64,000 bases of DNA. Source: Triplophysa rosa. Its lineage: Eukaryota > Chordata > Actinopteri > Cypriniformes > Nemacheilidae. Below, in pieces: positions 26,001-38,000 of the stretch; the first letter of the stretch is position 1, and every line of letters starts with the position of its first letter. The DNA is taken from positions 9,366,879-9,430,878 of the forward strand of contig NC_079913.1 of the NCBI RefSeq assembly GCF_024868665.1. Direction: 5' to 3'. Below the pieces are notes generated by a model. The model made no database searches. It saw only the letters and a program-made list of their open reading frames with translations, and was not told where the DNA came from. The translations under genes and the position numbers were made by a program.

Positions 26001-29000
26001 AACTTAAATGGATAATTCAGCCCAAAATGAATTTTCTTTCATCATGTATTTTGTTATTATTTTGTTATTATTCATTATGTACATGTATATGTCATGTTAG
26101 ACTTCCAGTCTTCTTCAGAACACAAAAGATGATGATATTTTGAAGAACAACACTGGCCACATTGACTTCCATTGTATGGACACAAAACCACTGAGACATT
26201 TCTTTTGGGTTCAACAGAAAAAAAGAGTCAAATACAGAGTTTAAACGTCATGAGGATGGAAAAAAATGATGACAGAGTTTGTATTTTTGTGTGAACTATT
26301 CCTTTAACAGTCCTCCATTCCTGTTGCATAACACTTGTTTGTTTTTACATGGAGGCCACAGACAATGTTGATGAAGCTTAACTTCTTTCTTCCTCTAAAT
26401 TCAATTTTATTTACTGTGAAAAGGAACTGAAATCAAATGAAACTTACCACATAGACTGATCTGAGACCAGCAGCAGCTTTGGTTTCTTTGATGGGATCAC
26501 AGAGAGACTGATAGTCATATGTTTTGACGACGGAGAACAACGATTCGTTCATCAAATTTCTCATCAGGCCAGGATCAATCATGCCGAAAAACTCTCCAAT
26601 CTAAAGATAAACAAAACACACATACATTTACATAGACATATAAAGATACATAAAGATTTGTAAGATAATCCTAGACCAAACCAAACCCTGCTCTTATCGA
26701 AAATGTTTTGTAATTTTAGAAGAAAAAAAACATCCCACGATGTCTCAAAGAGATGAAGCTGCTTTGCCAGATTTAGCAGACTTTTGGAAACAATTTTGCC
26801 CCGGAAAGTCTAGCTAAGTAAACCCACTTAAGAAGCTTTTGATCGAAAGGTAAAGCAGTATGGCTTTATCATGCACCACTGCAAAATATAACAATATTAA
26901 AAAACATGTCATTATAAAAAGCGTTTCAAAGTTATTCACAAATTCACCAGTGAAATAACACTTTACCTAATGTATTTCTATAGGCATTTGGTGTTTAGCT
27001 CTTGGAGCTTCAAGCAATATGAGGACTAAAAGCCATCAATACACATCACTGATGTATAATACTGTATATATACATTTGTGTGGGTATGTATGATTCAATT
27101 TTTTTAAACTATATTTATATAAAATGATTAGAGGAATGCATCTTTTTTCATCTATCACTGATGATATACGTGATTCCGCACCTAACTTGTGGTTAAAATC
27201 ATTGGGGTGGTTTCCTGTACAAGGTTTAAGACTAGTCCTAGACTAAAATAAAAGTTAATGCTGTCTTAACTGAAAACAGCTTGCACTGACTTATTTGAAA
27301 ATACATCAGTGCCATTGTTTTGTCATAAAATGCACAGAAGTAACGCTTTTTGTAAGGCATGTTTGTAAAAAAGAATTAAATGTCAGAATTTAACAAAGGC
27401 ATAGTCCTGACTTAATCTAATCCCTGTCCGGGAAACTGCCCTATTATGTTAACATCATTGCTAACATCACCTCCAACATGTGCTTCACTGGAAACTGATG
27501 TTAACGGCATGATATAAACACAATTTCTATACTGTGCAAATACTTTCTATATAGCGGAGAAAATTAATCGATTTAATAAGAATTGATCTAGAATGCTAAC
27601 ATATCTTACTGGCGTCTTAAGCTCACAATACTACATTGTTACTAGTTGGTAAAAGAGTTCAAAATGTTTTAAAATCTAATATGGAAAAATGAACAAATTC
27701 GCAAGAGGGGAAGAATTTGTCAAATGTGTCGATGCTGTAAAAAACTGCGTAACTTCTGTGGCCACAGATTCTGTGTGGGACTTTCTTCTAACTTGTAGCA
27801 AAATATCCCAGCACGAAATGTTATAGCAGGAGTTTTTCACTGTCTCTGGGTCGAAAAAGATGTATTTTCCACCGGTCCTATCTGTAATGCTCATGCTGGA
27901 AACTCCATCCTCCAGTGTTTAAAGATTGAGGAGCCAACCGTGCTCAGGGGAGGCCAATAGGATCTGTTCTAATCTTATTAGGACGACCTACAACATTATC
28001 ATAATTTAAACCAAAGAGCGAGCTGTCTGTGAGCTCAGAAAATCTCTCAGGTGTTATATTGACTGGTGCGAGAAAGAGAAAACACTCCTGTTCTGGTTAC
28101 TGTTAAGAACACACGCAGCTTAACTCCAGCTTTGAATCAGAGGTAAAAACGTACGAGCGTGTGCGTTCGAGACTATAAGTCAGTCCAAAGGCGGTATAAA
28201 TCCTGAAGTGTACAGAACGGCCGGCGTTCCCCGTGCAATAACAGCCGTAATGAATGTGCGGTCTGCCCGACGGACCCGGCTGACCCCAGGAGAGTCTGCC
28301 ACACAGAGGGGGAATAGTCGGTATTTAGGGCAGGATCGGTCCCTGCGGCTGCCAAACACTCCGGCCGTGATTTATCCTGCGCACACTCCGCTCTGATTGG
28401 TTTCCCTCGCTGAGCTTAACTTTAAACATTTACTCTGCTGCTGCTGTCGGCGGGACGCGGGTGGCCGATCTCCAGGGGTCAGGAAAGGGTAATGTGGAAT
28501 GGAAGTGCGATGAAGTGGTTGTGATTGGGTAAAAGAGAGGCCCACCTTACTGATGTAGTCGTCCTGATTGGCCATGATGAGAAAACCGCCGTCGTCCAAT
28601 AGAACACACTCCAGATACTTTGAGAAGAAAGGAGAGAATGATAAATGGTTGGTGTGCACATAAAAAGTCCAAATCAGCGTCAGGATTTTAGCTTGAAATC
28701 TATATGAATTTACACCATATGGCCGAGGTGGACACACAGATGACCACACCCAGATGTCTCAAAACCATACATCATCTAAATGTCTTTGAAGGTTTTTCAA
28801 TAGATGTTTAACTGTAGCTACATTCAAACAGATGCGCGGTTGTGTTCATGTTTCCATTTTTGACCAGGTATATGTAGACTTACATATACTGTACATATAT
28901 ATAAAATATGTATATACTGTATGTATAAATAAAAACCACATACAGTAAATGTGATCTTACCGGATCATTTCTTTTGCATCCACAGATTTCGCCGTTACAC

Positions 29001-32000
29001 TGTGCATGAAAAGGACAAAACAATATGGCACAAATCAGAAAACACAAATCCACTTAAAACACACATTAAATTAATCACACATTATTTCATATTAATGAGT
29101 AATAATATCACAATATCTTTTACAAATGACAATTAACTTCAAGTATTCTCACCTTAGATGTAATCGTAACATTCATAAAGCTCTCCATCCACATCTCGAC
29201 ATCCAGTTTTACTCCAACCACTGAAACAGGAATAAAAGGAGTTCACTTTTGACTGCAGATTCACACATTGTTCAATGAAAAATGATTATTTCAAATAAAC
29301 AAAAATCTCCCACCTGCTGGCTTCAGCATGAACTCATCGATTCTCAGGTCCATTGCTCTGCTCACTAAAACAGACTCATCGGTTCCTGATAAGAAAACGG
29401 CGCAAAATGTTTATTAACGCGTACGAAAAGAGTGGATAACAATCACACACAAACACTTACCGTTTTTGGCATATGATGGTCTTGATGTAAATATGTAAAT
29501 ATCATTGTCCAGACTCCTTTTGTAGAAGCTGCACTCGTATGTTTCTGCCTCTTCGGTCCATTCAGCGCCAGCACTGCAAACACACAGTTTTAAGTCCAGA
29601 TCCCATAAGCCTGTTATTTCCTTTCTTTTATAAAGTAACTTTACCTTTCAGGATAGACCCTCGTAACACCACCGTCTGTAGCCACAAACTTAGCTCTGAT
29701 TCTGTCGTTCCTGTTTGGAAACAAACACTTAAGAGACCCTATCACGCTGAAAGCAGCATACAACAATCACTTCTGCACAAGATAAGATGAGAAGATTATC
29801 AGTGAATAATGACTTTATAGATCTGTTCACCTAAAAATAAAATGGTGATTTTTACTCGTTGTTTGTATATTCCACAGAAAAGTTACATGTTATACAAGTT
29901 TAAAAATGAAACGCAAAATGAAACATTTTCAGAATGTGAATTAAATTAAAACGTTTTTTAAAGGTTAACTTCACTTTTATTGTAGTGTTTTGCTTCGGTG
30001 AAACTCACGGTCTCTGTTTGCTCCAGTGTTTGGACAGTTCGGCGGTGATGCCAGCATCCAAGAGAAGTCTGTTAGTCAGGTTAATGTTACCTGAGAAACA
30101 CACAGAGCAGACGCAATTCAAAACATAGCAATTCGTAATATTCCTAACAAAATTGACAAGGTAGTCAATTCTTATGAATTCATCTATTGACAGAAATGCA
30201 ATATAATATATATAGCTATGTCTTCAGAGGTGTATAAAGACCTTATATAATGAAGCGTTATGTTTTTATTACCTTAGAATGAGTTATTTCTATCTACATA
30301 CACCGCGGGTCCCTTGCATGGAATTCGCCATGTTGTTTCTACAGTAGCCCTTAACGGACAAACTGCTCTACAGAGCGCGTTTCGTAAATACGTCATCTCC
30401 TTCGGCAAAGAAGCGAAAATGTGACGACAACTTAGCCCTGTGTCAGCCACCGTAGTGCTTCGAAAGAGGGGGTGGAGAGAGCCGTTGGTTGCAATTCGCA
30501 ACCTCACAGCTAGATGCCGCTAAATTTAAACACTGGACCTTAAATTCTCGCAAATAGTTACAATTCCTGTGAGATCAGGCTTGTGCGGATTCAGGCTTTA
30601 GTTGCAGTGTTTCCAAAAATTGCGTTTTTAAACGCTCCCAGGGTGGTGAAAATACGCATGCCCTGCCCATGACAAGCAACAGTCCAGTTACCACCGGATG
30701 ATAAATGGCCTGATAAAACATTAGATTGATTGATTTAACATTATTTATTTAAAAAAGTATTGTCCGGACCTCCGCTACAAAAAAATATAGAGACCGCAGC
30801 CCCAACCCCTTACGAAAATTTACCATGGTTTTACTACAGTTAAAATTGAAAAACCATGGTTTTACTACAGTTAAAACCAAAAAAACATGGTTACTGTAGT
30901 AAAACCATGGATTTGCCCCAAGTAATCAATGCACCAAAAAACCATGGTTACTACACTTGTACCACAAAAAAAAAACATTGTTAATTTTCGTAAGGGGGCC
31001 TCCCCCAAGGGTAAACACAGAGTTGTATTGTGTCTAAAAATGAACGCCCCTTGAAATACTGTTCTTCAACCATTACTGTGTTCTTTTACTTCAACTGTTA
31101 GAGCACAGTGCTTGCAACACAAAAGTCATGGGTTCAATTCCCAGGGAACACAAATAAAAACTGTCCAATGCACACCATGAAACCACAAGTCGCCCTGCAT
31201 CAGTATCTGTCAAATGCAAATGTACAAAACGACTCCCACACTACAGAAGCAAAATCTAATGGAGGATCAATAGGCCCACAACTAAACGTGAACCTCAGAT
31301 TTAATGAGATAAATGCATAAACACCTGGTCATGAATAACAACGGCTCCACGTTCTGACCTTTGCAGCAACCGATGCCAAAGTCATAAGAACTAGGACTTC
31401 ATAAAAAGAGAGAGAGAGAGAGGCAGACGCAAACAGAGGAGGGGGCGTTTGGAAAAGTAACACGCAGATTAATTTTCCGAGACGTGGAACACGATTGTAT
31501 TCTTCGGCTGTATGAAACAGCACTTACTGTTCAAAGGCCTGTGTTTTTTGCGCGCTTCGAATGTTTTATAACATCTCGCTGCAGTTCATTACCGCGAAGC
31601 CTTTACGACAAAACACGCACACTTCAGAAAGAGCAGCTGGTGTACAACTTTATTCCGTCCCCCTATGGCACACTCCCCCCTGCACGCTGCATGCTTTTCA
31701 TTAGGACCTGATTGAGAGCAGCTCGAGGACACAATTCAACCGATCGGCCCGTGTTTGACACCGAGGAAATCATAGACTTACAATACCAGAGAACTCTGTT
31801 ACAAATAGCCATAAATATACTGGTATGAGTGTTTACAGCGCGATGTTTCGCTGGTCATGCAATTTACGCGAGGAATTACGCAAATAAACATGCCAGCCTC
31901 TTTCTCAGAATGGAAACAAACAACAGCCAATTGAATGAACTGAACGATTGTTTGATGGTGAATTAGACTTTAGGACATTGGAAATGTTGACTTTTTTGGC

Positions 32001-32038
32001 GCATTTATTTTTAAATTCCTGCAGTCTTACCAATGCAC

Positions 32039-32097
<59 letters not shown>

Positions 32098-35000
32098 GAC
32101 AAATATTCATACATTTGTGTTGCCTCTGTGTCTCCGTGTGTGTGACATGTCCTGTTTTTCCTCTTTCACACAGGGTAATTGGTGCAGAATGGGGGGGGGG
32201 GCTCATAGGTATAAAGTATTAGCCAAACCTACACGTTTAACACATGTGCACCGAACCAAGTGATTACCGCACCACCAACTGATCCTGCTGAGATCAAAGT
32301 GGCCCGCAGAGAGGAACGTGTGTGTGTTTGGGGAGGGGTTGTGTGTGTGGGGGGGCAAGAGGAGGTGGTTTATACCCTTAACAAGGTCAACAAGAGAACA
32401 ATAAATTTAATTTGATCAAACCTGAAATACACAAGCCACTCTGTCAGGGTATGAGTACTGCTTTTGATGCAAAGGTGAGCTGTCACATTCTGAAACACAC
32501 CAGAAGTTGTGAGATGTAAAAATTTCAAGTGGATTGAAGTTTTCATGTATGGAAAGGCTTGGATTTTAGAAAGCAACACAATTTGTAACTTTTTTTTCCT
32601 GTTTGTTTTTTGCAACAATGTATCAGTTTATGTAACAATAATTTTTTGTTGGCTATAACAGCATGTATAGAAATCCAGATCCCGAAAGACGTTTATGGTA
32701 TACAAATTTAATTTAATTTGAGGAAATTCTACTGTTTGTGTATAGTATGTTATGCTCTGCGAGTTTGGTACAAACCTAAAAACTATAAATAAATAAAATA
32801 TAAATAAATAAATTATGCTTTGAAGTTAAAATATGATTGTTTCTTAAAATAAATAGCCAATGTTTGGTTCAAAACTAAAAACTATAAATAAATAAAAAAA
32901 TATGCTTTGGGGTTAAAATATGATTCTTTCTTAAAGTAAATAGCCAATGTTTGGTACAAATATCAAAAACTATAAATAAATAAAATAAACATAATATAAA
33001 TAAATAAATAATGTGTTGAAGTTCTGGAATATGTGGCAAAATAATGTATTAATATTTTAAGAATGTGTTAAAGTACACTGAATTCATCAGAAGAGCACAA
33101 CATGTCTACTGGACAGCTGCAAACATTTTTCTCTTGTTTTTCCAAACTCAACAAACACACATAGCTAATACTGGTTTAAAATGGCCAAGTCCCTGGGGTT
33201 GGTTAATTAAATGTTGAATCTTCAGCGCTACTTGTTTCGATTAAAATTATGACCCCATAAACTGCTCTCTTAAATCTCACGGCAGCCCGGGGGATGAACT
33301 CTGAACCCTTTAACTGGTGGTATGAATCCCTGACCTCAAAGCCACCACCATCCGTGTTACAGCTCACTTTTGAATTTGAACCAGCAGGCCTGACTGGCAG
33401 AGATGGTAAAAATGATACTTACACAGTGGGTTGTTGGGGGTCTTCCTGTCGATGTATTCGTTGAAATCCTTGAGAAAATCTTTGTTGCTGTTGCTCTGAG
33501 GATCGAGGTCGCTGCAGTATTCTCTAATAGACACCAAGAGAGTGTTTGTCAGAATCTTTTGGAAGATACAGAATTCAAATCCAAATTATTTGTTCCGTTA
33601 ACATTTCCTGAACTGTGGTGCTATTTAAACTTCTTTCATAATTCACTCCTCATGCTTGGTTTTCAATTTCAAATGTACTTATACAATTTTTTGTACATTT
33701 TGGTCAATATCAGCTTTCTGTGTTTGGAAAAAGATACGCCCGTAAAATGTTTCAGAAGAACTCCTTTTGTCTTTTCTTGTGTTTTTCTATTAAAGAAAGT
33801 CATGTGTGTTTGGAACAACATGAGGTTAAATTTCTTTCAGAATCTGACCTGGGGGCTATGAAAGTATGTCCATATTCTTCAAATTTGTTAACCTACAGAG
33901 TTTCCGAGACTGAAAGAAATATAAAAAGATCAGAATTTTGTTACTTTTAAAAGTACATTTTTGACTAATCAGCACATTAATAAAATACAAACTAAAAACT
34001 TCTCACTCCAAAATGACCTGACAGTGCAACTCAACTTCACAGAGAGCAGACCGCTACACAACGGCTTGTAAAAATATGTCTCTGAGCATCTGTGTAGTAA
34101 AGCGGTTATCCGCTGTGACACCCTGCTGTTCAGACACACGGCCCCTCATACGGGTGGGCCGCAGAGAGAAAGCTTAAAATTAGCTAGGACAGAGCTACTC
34201 CCATTGATATGCTATATAAACATATCCGAGATACGTTTACTTTATATATATATATATATATACGGTGGGGTCCAAAAGTCTGAGATTGCTTTAAAAACAA
34301 TGGGTTTCCAATTTACTGTAAGTTAAACTCATCTAATGTTTTAGGGTTCTAAAATGTAAAAAAATTAAAATGTACAGTAAATAACTAAATCAAATATTTA
34401 ATGGACTGATATGAAAACAATGGAAGTCTATGAGCTCAATAATCTGAAACAAACCTTTGTATATGTCACACATAGCACATCAGGGTTCATACATGAAGGA
34501 AAAGACAAATGGGAAGAAAAACTACTTGCCTTCTTCTGAAGGTCCAAATGCCGTAGAGAGGGAAAAAGGGAGCGATCGACCAACGGAGGAAAGAAATGCA
34601 GAGAAACAGGGTAAAACCACGGGGATCAAAGGTGATCAATATTTTTGCACAGGACAAGCCTTGAATAAAAATATTGCATTCTGATCTAAGGGTTTCTGCT
34701 CATTGTAAATTGAAAGACAAGCTAAATGGGTCTTACATGTGGCCCAGCGGTCTGTTTGTTTGATTATGGTGTCATCAATGAATTATGTATTCACATGAGC
34801 CATAACAGATGACAGGGGAGGGGCAGAACTTCATGTGACAAAAGACAAATGTAATTGTACTTTACGCATTGCATACATAAGCAAATGTGACCCTGGACAA
34901 CAAACCAGTCTTAAGTCTTATTTTCTAAATATTGAGAAAATCGCCTTTAAGGTTGTCCAAATAAAGTCCTTAGCATAGCACATTGCTTTCAAAAATAACA

Positions 35001-38000
35001 TTTTTATATAATAACTGTAGAAAATGTACAAAATATCTTCATGGAACGTGATCTTTACTTAATATCCTAATGAGTTTTGGCATAAAAAAATTGATAAAAT
35101 TTGACCCATGCAATGTATTTTTGGCTATTACTAAAAATGTTCCCAGTCTACTTTTGTGGTCCAGGGTCACAAATCATTATGCCATTGTGAGGTTTGTAAA
35201 TTGCATCTTTAGTTAAGTGTGTTACAACGTAACTTAAATCAAACAATTTTAATTCATCCTTGAAAGGATAGTTCACCCAAAAATGAAAAGGATGTCATCA
35301 TTTGGTAATCCTGCTGTTGTTTCTAATCCATAGGATTTTAGGTAAAACTAAGGCATTAATGGAGCTTGAAAAATCACCATGAAAGTAACACAACTCGATC
35401 ACCATATTCCAAAAGTCTCAAATATGAATATGAGGAAATGCAAAATACATCTAATCCATATGAATAAAAGACCTTATCAGTATAAATTGTAGCATTTTAT
35501 GGCATAGAAGTTGGTTTCCAGGTAACGGAAAGCACAACAGAAAGTAGATTATATTACAGAAAACAGAATGTAGGACATAAATTGTATTGTATATCTAAAA
35601 TAATGTTACAGTGCTTTTAAAAGCACATTTTTGGAGACCCACTGGTCATCATACACTATAACCTTAATTTATGTTTTATTTTACAGAAATTTGAAAATGT
35701 TACATTACAGAAATAAACAGCAAATTTTATTTTTTTACACTGTATGCATTCATTGCATTCTTCAAATAATCTTTTTTTACATCGGACCAACAGGGATGAG
35801 TAAATTCAATTCAGTTTTATTTTATTTTAAAGTGGCTTCGCAAAAAAAAAAAACATTTTAGTACAAAATGATTAAAACATAAACTTTGGAAAAAATTCCA
35901 CAACGTGCCGGTAAAGAAAAAATGCTACAAAATCTCCACGTTAAAGGTGAACCAATCCTTAAAACAATTTGCTTGACCATTTTTACAGACCGTTTAAGAA
36001 AGCTATGCATGAAAAACGTATATTTTCGCATGATTGACATTAAACTGAGTGCAAACTGTGTTATCCAATCTCTACGGTGAGATCGGGTATAAAAGGGCCT
36101 GCGGGTTTAATGGTGTAAAATATAGTTTGGTGGATGTGCTTTTACAGAGGGAGGCAGAGATCTGGTGGCAGATGTGTGATTAGTACAGACTGCAATTGCG
36201 GAACAGTAACGTTAGAAGCCTCAGAATAACACTGTCCTGTTAAACCTAAAAAAAATGACCACACGTACCAAATCCACACCTGGACATGCACACATGGACG
36301 CAACGCACACAAAGAAGAGGAACGTTTTGAAGAGCGAGGCCTGTATTTGGTTTAACTGTCCCTTTATGAGGCTTTTAAAGCATCCAGATGATTCAGAGAG
36401 CAAGAGGGCGGAGATAAAATCTGTGCTTCAGAGCGCGGGGAGCCGCACTTGTTTTCTCTGCGGTTTCACCTTTTAAGCCTCTAAACATCTCCTGATGCGC
36501 ATACACTGCTCTATCCTGGCATGGGGTGTAATATACACATTCTGATTGACATGTGACTCTGACCGTGCCTTTGGTGAACATAGTGAAGCTACAACGAGAG
36601 AATCATCTAGCTTTATTTAGCTGGAAAACAGCCACACATGCAAAGCAGATGCACAAAGCAGTTAACAATCTGCATTATCATTTACAACAACTGTGATTTA
36701 AGCAAGTGTACAGCAGGTGTGAATATTGGAAACAGACTGATAGTGGGTTCTTTAATGTTGGGTTTACCAATTCAAACCGAAACAAAGATGATACAAATTG
36801 GAAGTGTGTTAGGGCATATACAGTACAGACATGCACATGAACGCAGACAGAAATACGCGTCAGGCCTTGTAATGGTATTAACGTGAAACCGCAAGAGTAA
36901 TGTAGTTATGTTGTTGGCCTATTCCAAAAAATCTCAAATTAAATTATGGCTTTCTTTCTTCTGCAGAACACAAAAGAAGATGAAAAATGTTGGCAATAGA
37001 AAACTGTCGGACCCCATTGACTTGCATTGATATTGTGTCCATAGTCGCCAATGGGGACAGACGGTTTTTGGTTGCTGACATTCTTCAAAATATCTTCTTT
37101 TGTGTTTTGCTGAAGAAAGAAAGTGACAAGAGGGAGAGTAAATGGTGACAAAATTTTCATTTTTAGGTGAACTATTCCTTTGAGAATATTGGCAATAAAA
37201 CCAGTTCTGATCGATGCCACTAGAGGGATCATAAACTACACACTTTTAAACAAAATGTAGTATTGATTATTAAAAAACATTTTCCGTGATCAATGATAAT
37301 ATTGATTATAACAGGTCAGTCAGACACCACAAGAGCGAGAGAACAGATGGAAAAAATACTTGCCGGAATCTACCGAGGGTCTCCAAGCTACAGACAAACA
37401 GGGGAAAGAGGAAAGGGCGAGAGATATGGAGAGAAAAGAGAGAGAGAATGAAAGGGTTATAGGGAGGGAAAGAACATGAGGGATTTCACAATATTTTATT
37501 CAACCCCAGAAGCTTTGAATAAGAATATTGTATAGAAACTGTGAAGGTTTTCCTGAGGGGAGGGGCATTCGAGATTTACTTTCCTCTTCAAAAAGCCACA
37601 TGAGAGGATTAGAGGGTAAACACGGGTGCAGAGGTGCGTCTGGAAGGAAAAAATGGGGTAATGTACACGGGGAGAGGTGCTTTTGCCATTAAAGGGGTCG
37701 TCGGCACCATCTGGTGAAAGCTCCTGGAGACAGACCACAACTGAGGAACCTTGCTGTTACATCTCTGGAGGAGGTATGGGTGTCAAAATAGAGATGGGGA
37801 ATGGACCTGAGGGCGCGGGGTTGAACTTATGGGGCTGCCTGAATAAAAACCAGCAGCTGATGTTCCTCTGAGTTTGATAAAGGTGCGTGAGGGAGCCATG
37901 GTTTGGTGGGTACTTACATTTGGCTTGAGTAATGGTGTCTCCTATAGCTGCATTGATATAGTGGAGACTGTACTTGGGTAGAACCAAAGCAAGACTAGAG

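Noticed and set aside
33403..33861. 152-codon plus-strand frame
   Set aside because: It runs antisense over two well-supported cacna2d1 exons (33423-33523 and 33849-33892) and has no family resemblance.
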